In this document: positions 15,958-24,951 of the stretch, one piece after another | Numbering within the stretch: the stretch's first letter is position 1 | Layout: every line of letters begins with the position of its first letter | Assembly: GCA_021776195.1 (NCBI GenBank) | Contig: JAJFGK010000021.1 | Coordinates: forward strand, 11,035 to 75,034 | Length of the DNA: 64,000 nucleotides | From: Kiloniellaceae bacterium | GTDB taxonomy: Bacteria > Pseudomonadota > Alphaproteobacteria > Kiloniellales > Kiloniellaceae | Reading direction: 5' to 3' | Made by a program: the position numbers and the translations under genes | The notes under the pieces: generated by a model | The model's input: the letters and a program-made list of their open reading frames with translations, nothing else | Told to the model about the DNA's origin: nothing | The model's database searches: none

Positions 15958-17346
15958 ATGCCCGAGGCCGCACCGAAACCGTCCCGTCCGCTTAGAATTT
16001 GTATTGTCGCCTATAAGGATCTGGCCCGGAACACGCGCATTGCGCGGCAGTGCAGCAGTCTGGTGCAAGGCGGCCATGAGGTGACCGTCCTCGCGCTCGG
16101 CCGGCCCGACCCCGATGTGACGCCGTTGCTGAATAGGGTCGAATTCATTGACGCGGGCGTGACGCGCAATCGCGCTCTGCTACGCCGCCTTTGGCGATGG
16201 CTCGCACCGACCTCGACGCCACCGCGCCCAGGGATAACGAAGGCAGCAACCGCAAGAGCGAAGACCGCGACCGCAGATGACGAAAAGAGAGCGGGAGGGG
16301 AGATCGAGATCCCCTGGCACTCTGGCCTGATCGCCACGATCGCCATGGCTTGCCGCGCCACCCCACTGTCGCGTTTCGCCCTACGCGCCGCAAGACTGGT
16401 CGAAGGGCAACGGTTCGACATTGTTCAGGCTCACGACGACATCGCGCTGCTGGCCGCCGAGCGCGTCGCCCGCCAATGCGATGCCAGCCTTATCTATGAC
16501 GCCGTTGAAATGCCGCACGACCCGGCGAGACTGCCCAAAGCCCCGCTCCGTCGAAAGGTCCGGTTGCTGGAGATCGCCAAGGAACGGCGCCTGCTGCCGA
16601 GGATCGAAGCGGGCACCACCGTGGGGGAAGGTCTGGCACGAGAGATGCAGTCCGTCTGGAAGCCCCGGGACCTCCTGGTTCTGCGCAACTGCCGCTTTTT
16701 CATCCCGGCCCCCAACGACCAGGCGATCAGACACAAGCTGGGTCTCGCGAGCCATGAGCAGCTGGTCCTCTACCTGAATTCCCTATGGCATGGTCAGGGC
16801 CTGGAAGAAACCATAGAAGCCATCTGTCACCTGCCCGGTGGTATCCACTTCGCGACGCTGGGACCGGAGCAGGTCCCAGGCTATCGTCAACAGCTCTCCA
16901 ATCTGGCCGAGGAACTCGGTGTCTCCGCGCGGGTGCACTTTTTGGAACCGGTGCCGGTGGGCGCGCTGCTCTGCTTTGCCTCGGGTGCGGATATTGGAAT
17001 CATTCCGCGTCAGGGCCGATCGGCAAATTTGACCTGGAGCCTGCCGAACCGGGTTTTCGAGATGGTCATGGCGCGCTTGCCGATTGCGGCAACCGATTTA
17101 CCGGAAATTGCCGGATTTGTTCGCCAATGGAAAATCGGCGAGATCTTCGATCAGCAGTCGCCGGTCGATATCGCCAAGGTGATCGAAAGGCTGCTACAGC
17201 CGGCCCGCCTCGCGGAGTTGAAGAGGGCCGTGGACGCGACGGCCAGCCAGGTCAACTGGGAAAACGAAGCCCAGGGCTACCTGGGTCTGATCGAACGCCA
17301 AGGCCAGCTGAAGCTGGACAGCGCCCCCGCTCGATTTCTGATGTAA
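15958..17346 (+). CDS. glycosyltransferase (GT-B, GT4-like)
   Basis: 462 residues. It begins LRICIVAYKDLARNTRIARQ, nearly the same opening as the glycosyltransferase at 22324, so the two are paralogues. The acceptor half has FDIVQAHDDIALLAA; the donor half has LVLYLNSLWHGQGLEETIEA, ADIGIIPRQ and LPNRVFEMVMARLPIAATDLPEI. Residues ~84-114 are a Pro/Thr/Ala/Lys-rich low-complexity insert. It would add a sugar to the undecaprenyl-linked chain in the cytoplasm. A 158-bp gap without genes separates it from the epimerase upstream. Confidence 0.82.
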   Translation: MPEAAPKPSRPLRICIVAYKDLARNTRIARQCSSLVQGGHEVTVLALGRPDPDVTPLLNRVEFIDAGVTRNRALLRRLWRWLAPTSTPPRPGITKAATARAKTATADDEKRAGGEIEIPWHSGLIATIAMACRATPLSRFALRAARLVEGQRFDIVQAHDDIALLAAERVARQCDASLIYDAVEMPHDPARLPKAPLRRKVRLLEIAKERRLLPRIEAGTTVGEGLAREMQSVWKPRDLLVLRNCRFFIPAPNDQAIRHKLGLASHEQLVLYLNSLWHGQGLEETIEAICHLPGGIHFATLGPEQVPGYRQQLSNLAEELGVSARVHFLEPVPVGALLCFASGADIGIIPRQGRSANLTWSLPNRVFEMVMARLPIAATDLPEIAGFVRQWKIGEIFDQQSPVDIAKVIERLLQPARLAELKRAVDATASQVNWENEAQGYLGLIERQGQLKLDSAPARFLM

Positions 17347-17370
17347 TCGTCATATTTGTCGGTATCGAAA

Positions 17371-18216
17371 ATGACCCTTAGAACCTTCCTGCCATTCCGG
17401 ATCGCCAGGGCGCTCGTGCGCTATGGCGTTGTAGAGGCGTTTCGATTTCTTTACCTCAAGCGACGCTACATCATTCAAAAAACGATCTTTGACCTGCGAA
17501 AAAAGTACTCACAGGCGCTCTTGGGACCAGCTTGGATTTTCGCCACTCCTTTGTTGTTTTTCACTCTCTACGCCACCGTGCAGTTGCTGATCTATCGGGT
17601 GCCGCGCCCCAACGTGACGACGCTCGAGTTCGTCATCATGATGTTCGTCGGCGTCATGAGCATTTTCGGGCTGATCGAACCCATGTCGACGGCCAGCAGT
17701 GTCTTGAAGCGCAACACGGCAATTCTCATGAATCATCTTGTACCGGCCGAATTGTCCGTGGCCCAGATGTGCCTGCCCGGATTCATGAACTGCCTGGTCG
17801 GTGTCTCCTTGGCCACAATAGGCGGTTTCTTTTTGGATTTCCCGCGTTTCACGGTGTTTCTGGTGCCATTCGTTCTTGTCTTGCACTTGATGTTTGTTTT
17901 TGGTGTTTGCTGGTTCATTTCCTTGGCCGCCTTAATCGTGCAGGACATCCAGTTTATTCTTCGGTTTCTTACTCTCGGCCTCCTAATCATTAGCCCGATC
18001 GGGTACACGCTCGACAACGTGCCCTTGCATCTAACATTGATCGTGTACCTGAATCCTATGTCTTACTTTATAATAACCTATCAGAGTCTCATTATATTTG
18101 GGACACTGCCACCAATTGAAATATACTCTACTATGATTATTATGAGTGTGGCAGTTTTCTCTGGCGGTTACGTATTCTTCAAGCGATTGAAACACCCGCT
18201 CGCGGATTTCTTCTAG
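17371..18216 (+). CDS. wzm: polysaccharide ABC transporter permease, Wzm-like
   Basis: 281 residues with six hydrophobic segments and the ABC-2 layout of Wzm/KpsM. An N-terminal cytoplasmic helix ending KKYSQALLGPAWIFATPLLFF precedes the first membrane span, as in the family. It forms the inner-membrane channel that exports the finished undecaprenyl-linked polymer. ATG 17371 is chosen over an in-frame TTG at 17356. The 3' part is strikingly A+T-rich (42 G+C in the 120 bases 18061-18180, counted by hand). It is unusually separated from wzt by about 200 bp instead of overlapping it. Confidence 0.88.
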   Translation: MTLRTFLPFRIARALVRYGVVEAFRFLYLKRRYIIQKTIFDLRKKYSQALLGPAWIFATPLLFFTLYATVQLLIYRVPRPNVTTLEFVIMMFVGVMSIFGLIEPMSTASSVLKRNTAILMNHLVPAELSVAQMCLPGFMNCLVGVSLATIGGFFLDFPRFTVFLVPFVLVLHLMFVFGVCWFISLAALIVQDIQFILRFLTLGLLIISPIGYTLDNVPLHLTLIVYLNPMSYFIITYQSLIIFGTLPPIEIYSTMIIMSVAVFSGGYVFFKRLKHPLADFF

Positions 18217-18418
18217 CTTTTTTAAGAACCTGATCGAGACCTCAACCCCTTGTCGACCACAAGCCCCGCACGATCGGCCTCACAACGCCAGGATAACGCT
18301 AGGCCGCCGGTAGGGACCCGAACGTCGAGGCCTCTTCGTTGTCCAATACGCTTGGCAATCCAGTCCGTGAACGCCCCCGCCCCGATTGAGCGATCTATCG
18401 CGGACACTTCAGTTTGGT
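18217..18418. other. non-coding gap between wzm and wzt
   Basis: About 200 bp with no supported gene. The first bases continue the A+T-rich stretch of wzm; the rest returns to the G+C content of the surroundings. No clear terminator or promoter was found. Wzm and Wzt genes normally abut, so this may be the seam of an insertion or replacement. Confidence 0.4.
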
Positions 18419-19978
18419 ATGGTCATGACCCGCAATCCTGAACTCGTGATCGCTCTCAAGGACATTGGTAAGTCTTACCAACTGTTCCGCAACCCGCGCG
18501 AGGTCGCGATTTTTGCGCTTGGGCTAAACAAGCTTCCGTTCCTTGGGCGCGCGACAAGTGAGATCCCGACCTTTGACGCCTTGAAGAACATTAACCTCGA
18601 GGTCAGTCGCGGCGATCGTATTGGCGTTATCGGCCGCAACGGAGCCGGCAAATCAACCCTGCTGAAGATTGCCACCGGAGCCATTTTGCCAACCACTGGC
18701 AGGCGCCGCGTGAAGGGCGAGATCGAAGCTCTGTTCGAGAGCTCGGGGAGCTTTCATCCGGAGCTTAGTGGTTACGACAACATCGTTGGGGCCCTCGGGA
18801 TGAAGTTGGGGCACGACACTGCCAAACTGAACAAGGCGATCGAGGACGTCATCGATTTCGTCGAACTGGGCGACTTCCTGGGTCAACCAATCAAAAAGTA
18901 TTCGAAGGGAATGATGGCACGACTCGGGTTTGCCGTCGCCACGGCGGTCCAGCCGGATATCGTGATCATCGACGAAGTGCTGGGCGCGGGCGATTCATAC
19001 TTCAGTGCCAAGTCGGCGGCACGCATGAACCACATGCTGGGCGGCGAATGCACCTTGTTGCTGGTCTCCCACGCAACGCGGCAAATCATGCGGTTTTGCG
19101 AACGGGCGATATGGATCGAGCGTGGCGAGGTTGCCATGGAAGGCGACGTGCTCACCGTCGTGAAGGCATACGAAGAATTTATCGAGCGCCTCTCGCATGA
19201 GGCCAAGATCGGTAACATCAAAGGAGCGGCGGCGCAGACGCTGACCGACACCGACTTCCGGCGCGACATCGTCAAGAAAACTCTCGATGCGGTAGAGCTT
19301 CGTCTGATCACCGAGAGGACGCGCGCCGCTGGCGCGCAGATGCCCTCGGCCGCCAGGTCCGAAGAGCCCAAGGGCGGTCCTAACACCGCAAAGGAGACCG
19401 CCGTCGCGGCGGTCGAGGCACCTTCCATGGAAGCGGCGCCAAAGAACGCCGACGAGGAGGCCGAGATGGCCGCCGATGTCCAGACCAACATCCCGATCCA
19501 GGACGGGGTCTCCCGATGGCCGCACAAACAACCTGGGCTGCGGGTCAGGCGGGTCTTCATGAAAAACCTCGACGACAGCGAGGCCCAGACGGTGGCCACC
19601 GGATCGCCGTTCAAAATCGACATCGATTACGAAATCGTCGAGTCTGGTGAGTTTCTGTGCCGTTTCGTGGTGCTGTTCTTCACGGAAGACGGTCGCTGGC
19701 TTAGCCGACATATCAGCGAGCCCGAGACTCTCGATTCTGGCGACGGCCCAACACGACGAAAATCGCTGATTTTCCACTCCAACTATTTCGGCGCCGGCAA
19801 AGTGATCTTCACCGTCGCGGCTTACAAATCGCAAGAAATGATCGTCGCCGGCGACAGCTATGAAACGCTGTCGCAGAGCTTTGCCTTCAAGGTGAACAAC
19901 CCCGATTACACCGATACCTCCCTGCTGTCTTATCCCGGTGAATGGAAGGCCAGCGAGTTGATCGATGCGCGCAGTTAG
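18419..19978 (+). CDS. wzt: polysaccharide ABC transporter ATP-binding protein, Wzt-like with C-terminal cargo domain
   Basis: 519 residues from ATG 18419; ATG 18425 and TTG 18386 are alternatives. The ATPase domain has Walker A GRNGAGKST, the signature YSKGMMARLGFA and Walker B IVIIDEVLGAGD. A low-complexity linker rich in Ala, Glu and Pro is followed by a C-terminal beta-rich domain of ~140 residues (GLRVRRVFMKN to FKVNNPDYTD) like the Wzt C-terminal domain, which reads the terminal modification of the glycan before export. This predicts a polymer with a capped non-reducing end. Confidence 0.9.
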   Translation: MVMTRNPELVIALKDIGKSYQLFRNPREVAIFALGLNKLPFLGRATSEIPTFDALKNINLEVSRGDRIGVIGRNGAGKSTLLKIATGAILPTTGRRRVKGEIEALFESSGSFHPELSGYDNIVGALGMKLGHDTAKLNKAIEDVIDFVELGDFLGQPIKKYSKGMMARLGFAVATAVQPDIVIIDEVLGAGDSYFSAKSAARMNHMLGGECTLLLVSHATRQIMRFCERAIWIERGEVAMEGDVLTVVKAYEEFIERLSHEAKIGNIKGAAAQTLTDTDFRRDIVKKTLDAVELRLITERTRAAGAQMPSAARSEEPKGGPNTAKETAVAAVEAPSMEAAPKNADEEAEMAADVQTNIPIQDGVSRWPHKQPGLRVRRVFMKNLDDSEAQTVATGSPFKIDIDYEIVESGEFLCRFVVLFFTEDGRWLSRHISEPETLDSGDGPTRRKSLIFHSNYFGAGKVIFTVAAYKSQEMIVAGDSYETLSQSFAFKVNNPDYTDTSLLSYPGEWKASELIDARS

Positions 19979-20086
19979 GGTGGCTCTGTTTCTGATCGCT
20001 GCCCGCCCGGCACGCCGGGCCGGCGGAGCGAAGATACGTTGGCCCGCGGATTTTGACGCGGCGACTTTAGGGCAGGATCGAACGTC

Positions 20087-21124
20087 ATGAAGATTGGTCT
20101 CATCGGATGCGGCAAACAGGCTCCCAAACATCTCTCGGGCTTGGTCGGAAAAAGCGATATCGAGATCGTCCTCGCGGACAACAAGCCAGAGCGCGCCAAG
20201 GCCTTGGCAGCGGCCCAAAGCCTTTCCTGGGTGGACTCCGTCGACAGTTTGTTCGATGACCCGGAAATTGACGGCCTGGTCATCGCGACCCCCACGCCGA
20301 CCCATGTGGCTTTCGTGACCCGCGCGCTCGAGAACGGCAAGCACGTGTTCTGCGAAAAGCCCCTCGCCAAGACAGCGGCCGAGGCGCGCCAACTGGTCGA
20401 CCTCGCCAAGCGGCACGAACGCCAGGGGACGGTTGGCTTTATCTATCGCTATGCGCCGGTTTTCGAGATCGCCCACGAGCTGTGTCAGGATACCGCGGAG
20501 CAAGGATCAAGCGCCGCACTGGGGCGGGTTGTCACGGCGGTTTTTCGCATCGGCGGGCGCGGATCCCACGAATTGTGGAAACATCGGGTCGAGACGGACG
20601 GTGGTGCGATCAACGAAATGCTGGTTCACATGTTGGACTTGGCTATCTGGTTCTTCGGGCCGGTCGCGCGCGCGACGCTCTTGGAAAAGGCCCTGTTGCG
20701 CCCCGAACGGGAGATTCGCGGCCAGCTGGAGAAGGTCGACGCGGAAGACTTTGTGCTTGCTCGTATGGAGATGGCCAACGGCGTAACGGTCTACATACAA
20801 GCCGACATGGTGACACCGGCCTTCAGCCAAATGGTCGAGATCCAGGGCGAGAATGGGTCGTTTCGAGGATCGATCGAGGGCGGTTTCCCCTCCAGCCTGC
20901 ATTGCCTGAAGGCCGCCGCCGGCTACAGTGCTGGAAACAATGCCATCGCGGCACCCTCGATCAATCTCTTCGAGCGGCAAATGGAGGCCTTTGTGGCGGC
21001 CCTCCGCGGGACCGCGCCGGCTGATCGCAACAGCCTTCGAGACTCGCTGTTCGTGCTTGAAGCGATCGATGCCCTGCTGGCCTCGGGCCACGCGGGCGGA
21101 CTACCAGCAACACTCCGCACATAG
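20087..21124 (+). CDS. Gfo/Idh/MocA family sugar oxidoreductase
   Basis: 345 residues. The NAD(P)-binding loop GLIGCGKQAPKHLSG is at the N-terminus; TPTPTHVAFVTRALENGKHVFCEKPLAKT carries the family's EKP motif. The C-terminal alpha/beta domain includes GAINEMLVHMLDLAIWFFGP, with the His usual in the substrate pocket. It oxidises or reduces a nucleotide-linked sugar. It lies 12 bp before the SqdB-like gene and differs from the WbpB-like oxidoreductase at 35119, so it probably serves another branch. Confidence 0.82.
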   Translation: MKIGLIGCGKQAPKHLSGLVGKSDIEIVLADNKPERAKALAAAQSLSWVDSVDSLFDDPEIDGLVIATPTPTHVAFVTRALENGKHVFCEKPLAKTAAEARQLVDLAKRHERQGTVGFIYRYAPVFEIAHELCQDTAEQGSSAALGRVVTAVFRIGGRGSHELWKHRVETDGGAINEMLVHMLDLAIWFFGPVARATLLEKALLRPEREIRGQLEKVDAEDFVLARMEMANGVTVYIQADMVTPAFSQMVEIQGENGSFRGSIEGGFPSSLHCLKAAAGYSAGNNAIAAPSINLFERQMEAFVAALRGTAPADRNSLRDSLFVLEAIDALLASGHAGGLPATLRT

Positions 21125-21136
21125 GAAATTCCTGCC

Positions 21137-22285
21137 ATGCGTATTCTCATTCTTGGTGGCGACGGCTATCTCGGTTGGCCGACGGCGATGCACTTTGCGG
21201 CGCGCGGCCACGATGTAATGGTCGTCGACAACTACCTGCGCCGCCGGATTGCCCGCGAGACCTCGTCCGAAGCCCTTATCGAAGGAGAGGATCTAGCGGC
21301 GCGCTGCGCCTCTTTCGATGCGCATTTCGGCAAGACAATCGAGCACCGCGAGGTCGATCTGACCGACTACGACGCGACCTGCCAAGTGGTCCGCGACCAC
21401 GCGCCCGATACCGTTGTTCACTATGCCGAACAGCCCTCGGCGCCCTATTCGATGAAGGATTTTCAAACCGCCAAGCTGACCCTAGACAACAATTTGGGTG
21501 TTACCTTCAACGTCATCTGGGCAGTCAAGGAGGTGGTTCCCAACTGCCACCTGATCAAGCTGGGAACCATGGGTGAGTACGGCACCCCAAAGATCGACAT
21601 CGAAGAGGGCTGGATTGAAATCGAGCATAAGGGGCGCAAGGACAAGTTCCTCTATCCCCGCCAAGCTGGCAGCCTCTATCACACCACCAAGGTTCTCGAC
21701 ACCGATCTGCTCTGGTTCTACGTGCGCACCTACGGTTTGCGCGTCACCGACCTGATGCAGGGGCCGGTCTACGGTCTCATGACCGAGGAATCGGAAACCG
21801 ACGATGGCCTGCTGCCCAACTTCCACTACGACGACATCTTCGGCACGGTGGTGAACCGTTTCCTGGTTCAGGCGATCGCCGGTATTCCCTTGACGGTCTA
21901 TGGCAAGGGAGGCCAGACACGCGGCTATCTGAACCTCCGCGATACATTACAGTGCGTCGCGCTGGCTGCCGAAAACCCGCCAGCGTCTGGCGAAATGCGG
22001 ATCTTGAACCAATTGACCGAGACCTTTTCGGTCAACGAACTTGCCGAGCGCGTGCAGCAGGTCGGCCGGAGCATGGGCCATCAGGTGGAGATCAAGTCTA
22101 TCGAGAATCCGCGCAAGGAACTGGAAGACCACTATTACAATCCGGCCTACAGCGGTTTGCTGGACCTTGGTCTGAAGCCACACGTCATGACCGATGATGT
22201 ACTGGCCACGATGATCGAGAAAATCGCGCAGTTCAGGCACAAGATTGACAGCACACGTATCATGCCGCGGGTCCGTTGGTCTTGA
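21137..22285 (+). CDS. UDP-sulfoquinovose synthase-like epimerase (SqdB/SQD1 family)
   Basis: 382 residues. MRILILGGDGYLGWPTAMHF is the SqdB-type Rossmann start, and EQPSAPYSM, LIKLGTMGEYGTP and IDIEEGWI match the diagnostic blocks of UDP-sulfoquinovose synthases. The catalytic Thr (GTMGEYG) and YxxxK (LYHTTK) are present. Known members convert UDP-glucose plus sulfite to UDP-sulfoquinovose. Here it sits inside a polysaccharide export operon with glycosyltransferases on both sides, and no recognisable SQDG lipid synthase is adjacent, so a sulfonated sugar in the glycan is a reasonable inference. A related 4-ketohexose epimerase activity is the alternative. Confidence 0.83.
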   Translation: MRILILGGDGYLGWPTAMHFAARGHDVMVVDNYLRRRIARETSSEALIEGEDLAARCASFDAHFGKTIEHREVDLTDYDATCQVVRDHAPDTVVHYAEQPSAPYSMKDFQTAKLTLDNNLGVTFNVIWAVKEVVPNCHLIKLGTMGEYGTPKIDIEEGWIEIEHKGRKDKFLYPRQAGSLYHTTKVLDTDLLWFYVRTYGLRVTDLMQGPVYGLMTEESETDDGLLPNFHYDDIFGTVVNRFLVQAIAGIPLTVYGKGGQTRGYLNLRDTLQCVALAAENPPASGEMRILNQLTETFSVNELAERVQQVGRSMGHQVEIKSIENPRKELEDHYYNPAYSGLLDLGLKPHVMTDDVLATMIEKIAQFRHKIDSTRIMPRVRWS

Positions 22286-22323
22286 GCCCGGCCGTGCCTG
22301 AGGAAAGGGAAATCCACTCGACC

Positions 22324-23601
22324 ATGACCGGTCGCCCTCCATCCGGCTTAGAGATCCTGTTCGTGGCATTCAAGGACTTGAGCCGCAACTCGCGAGTCTT
22401 TCGCCAAGCCGCGGCGCTCATCGACCGGGGTCATAGGGTCACGGTTTACTGTTTGGAAGCACCCGATCCGGCACTGGTGGCACGGGTACCCGAGATCGTC
22501 TATCGCCATCGCGGCGTCATCGACTTGCCATTCCCGGCTCCTATCAAGCCTGGGAAAAGCCACAAGTGGCGCGGCAGGGAAATCATCCGGCCCCTGCGCA
22601 ATTTCTGGCGCGCTTCGGTTCATATGCTGATGTCGCGAAAGTACCACTTCGCCAAGTTCTGCAGACGCGAAGCGCGTGGCAAGCGTTTCGACGTCGTCGT
22701 GGTCCACGATCATCATTCGATGATTGCGGCCGCCGCGGTGGCCTTTTTCTCCAGGGCTCGATTTGCGGTGGATCTCGTAGAGGTCCCCTATCACCAGATT
22801 CCACCCCATCTCGGCAAGATTGCCAGGACCTGCCGTCGAATTGAAAACGTCTTCGAACGCCAATTGCTCCGCCGTTGCTCCTTGACCTTCACGGTCAGCA
22901 CCACCCTGGCCAAGTACCTCGCCCGGCGTCGTTTCGGCAAAAACATCAGGATCATTCGCAATTTCCAGCACCGACGAAGTATTGCGCCCGCCGCCAAGAT
23001 TCGCGCCGATGCCGGGATCTCCGACGGCGAATTCATCATGCTGTTTCTCAACAACATCTATGTCGGCGACGGCATGGATTTCATCATCAGGGCTTTGCCC
23101 AAGGTGAACGCGGCGGTGCGGCTCGTCATCCTCGGGGCCTTTCCCCTGAAGGATGAAAAGGAGGCCCACTTCAAGTTGGCCGAAGATCTCGGCGTCGCAG
23201 AACGCATCGTGGTCCTGCCCCTGGTCCCCCAAAGCACGCTGCTGGACTATATTTCAGGGGCTGACTTCGGCATCATCGCCCGGCAAAAAACTTCCTTGAA
23301 CGTGCGAGTCAGCCTTCCCAACCGTCTCGGCGAGCTGGCCATGGCACGCTTGCCGATCGCCTGTTGCCGCTGTTCGGACATCAAGCGATTGGTGAAGACG
23401 CACAACATCGGCCTGGTCTTCGACGAGACCAACTGCGACGACATCGCGGCGAAGATCAATGACCTGGCCGATGCCGAGACCATAGCCTCTTACCGCGACA
23501 ATATAGAATCTTCCATCGAAGCTCTATCTTGGGAGGGCGAGGCCGCGACCTTCACGGAGCTCCTGGAGACGATGGCATCTCCAAAAAAGGAGGGCCGTTG
23601 A
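22324..23601 (+). CDS. glycosyltransferase (GT-B), paralogue of the 15958 gene
   Basis: 425 residues starting after ATG 22324; an earlier TTG at 22276 would overlap the SqdB-like gene. It opens LEILFVAFKDLSRNSRVFRQ, then FDVVVVHDHHSMIAAA, EFIMLFLNNIYVGDGMDFII, GADFGIIARQKTSLNV and LPNRLGELAMARLPIACC. The order and spacing match the gene at 15958, so both belong to one small GT subfamily and probably descend from a duplication. The middle is rich in Arg and Lys, compatible with peripheral membrane binding. Confidence 0.83.
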   Translation: MTGRPPSGLEILFVAFKDLSRNSRVFRQAAALIDRGHRVTVYCLEAPDPALVARVPEIVYRHRGVIDLPFPAPIKPGKSHKWRGREIIRPLRNFWRASVHMLMSRKYHFAKFCRREARGKRFDVVVVHDHHSMIAAAAVAFFSRARFAVDLVEVPYHQIPPHLGKIARTCRRIENVFERQLLRRCSLTFTVSTTLAKYLARRRFGKNIRIIRNFQHRRSIAPAAKIRADAGISDGEFIMLFLNNIYVGDGMDFIIRALPKVNAAVRLVILGAFPLKDEKEAHFKLAEDLGVAERIVVLPLVPQSTLLDYISGADFGIIARQKTSLNVRVSLPNRLGELAMARLPIACCRCSDIKRLVKTHNIGLVFDETNCDDIAAKINDLADAETIASYRDNIESSIEALSWEGEAATFTELLETMASPKKEGR

Positions 23602-23602
23602 A

Positions 23603-24946
23603 ATGCGGCCCGGTCCCTTGCGGGTGCTGATCGTCTACCGCGGGGTAAGCTGCCCCACGCGCGACGCGATCTTGCATCATATTTACTGCTACAGGAAATA
23701 CTCCGGGCACCGGGTGTTCTTTCTCAATATGCATTTCAAGACCGTACCCGGATACATTCGATCGATCGATTGGGATGTCGTTGTATTTCACAACACCTAC
23801 TTGATTTGCCGCGCCGCTAAGACCGTGTTCGACCTGCTAAACGACAGGCTATCCTTCCTCAAAGACCGAGAATGCCTGAAGATCATCACGCCTCAGGACG
23901 ACGCCAACAATTCGCAAGCCCTCTGTGATTTCATTCGCTCGTTCGGCGTGCGCATCGTCTACTGCTGTATCCACCTTGAGGAGGATCGCCGGAAGATATA
24001 CCAGGGCGTTCCCCGGTCGGTGCAAATCATCCCCAGTCTGACCGGCTATGTCGACGACCGCATGGTGGCAAAATTCGCCAAGCAAGCCACCCAAATCGGG
24101 CAGCGCGACATTGAGGTCGGCTATCGCTCGTTCAAGGCCAAGGCGCGAAATGGGCGCCTTGGCGTGCTGAAATGGCGAATCGCCGAAGTTTTCGATGAGG
24201 CCTGTCGGCGGCACGGCCTAAAAAGCGATATCTCGGTCGATCTCGCCGACGTCCTTACAGGTGCCGACTGGATTCGTTTTTTGGCTCGCAGTCGCTATCA
24301 GATCGGCGTCGAAAGCGGATCGAGCCTGCTCGACCCGGATGGCAGCATCATGCGGAGCTGCAATCGATACGAAGCCGAACATCCTGACGCGAGTTTTGAG
24401 GAGATCGAGTCACACTGTTTTTCCGGCCTTGATGAACGGATCAATGGCGCTGCAATTGGCCCACGCGTCTTCGAGGCCGCGATGGCTCGATCCTGCCAGA
24501 TACTGGTGGAGGGCGAACACTCCGGCATCTTGCAAAAGGACCTCCACTACATCCCAGTGAAGAAAGATTTTTCAAACGTCGACGATGTCGTTCTTGGCCT
24601 CGGCAATGAAGAAAGGCGCGTTCGTATCGTGGAAGCCGCCTATCGGGATCTGATCCTGTCGCGCAGGTATCACTACGACGCCTATGTCGCGGCGTTCTTC
24701 GAGACCGCGCTAGCCGCCTTGGATCACGTTCCACGGCCTGACCGCTTCCGGGACAATTTCTGCCTCGTCTGGAACCGGCTGCAGGACTGGATCAACTGGC
24801 AGCGCCTGCCGCCTAAAGGTATACTTGGCGGGATTGTCAAAGGGTCGACCACCACGCGCACGGTCATGCAACTGATGGCGCAGCGCCTCAGGCGGGTGTT
24901 CGCCGCGATTGGTCCAAACTCTGGTGGCCGCAAAGGTTCGACTTAA
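23603..24946 (+). CDS. putative glycosyltransferase of uncharacterised family
   Basis: 447 residues without a classical GT4 donor motif. It opens LRVLIVYRGVSCPTRDAILHHIYCYRKYS. The C-terminal half holds IGVESGSSLLDPDGSI, a HPDASFEEI stretch, and ILVEGEHSGILQKDLHYIPVKKDFSN. I associate that E-G-x-x-S-G-I-L-x(5)-H-Y-I-P-x-x-K-D-F-S-N motif with poorly characterised GT-B-like proteins of polysaccharide loci. GGAGGG lies just before ATG 23603, which overlaps no gene but sits one base after the previous stop. The function is inferred from context. Confidence 0.6.
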   Translation: MRPGPLRVLIVYRGVSCPTRDAILHHIYCYRKYSGHRVFFLNMHFKTVPGYIRSIDWDVVVFHNTYLICRAAKTVFDLLNDRLSFLKDRECLKIITPQDDANNSQALCDFIRSFGVRIVYCCIHLEEDRRKIYQGVPRSVQIIPSLTGYVDDRMVAKFAKQATQIGQRDIEVGYRSFKAKARNGRLGVLKWRIAEVFDEACRRHGLKSDISVDLADVLTGADWIRFLARSRYQIGVESGSSLLDPDGSIMRSCNRYEAEHPDASFEEIESHCFSGLDERINGAAIGPRVFEAAMARSCQILVEGEHSGILQKDLHYIPVKKDFSNVDDVVLGLGNEERRVRIVEAAYRDLILSRRYHYDAYVAAFFETALAALDHVPRPDRFRDNFCLVWNRLQDWINWQRLPPKGILGGIVKGSTTTRTVMQLMAQRLRRVFAAIGPNSGGRKGST

Positions 24947-24951
24947 CAATC

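Noticed and set aside
18995..20503. A ~500-codon antisense frame over wzt and the Gfo/Idh gene
   Set aside because: Crosses an intergenic region and a clear gene boundary; no homology features.
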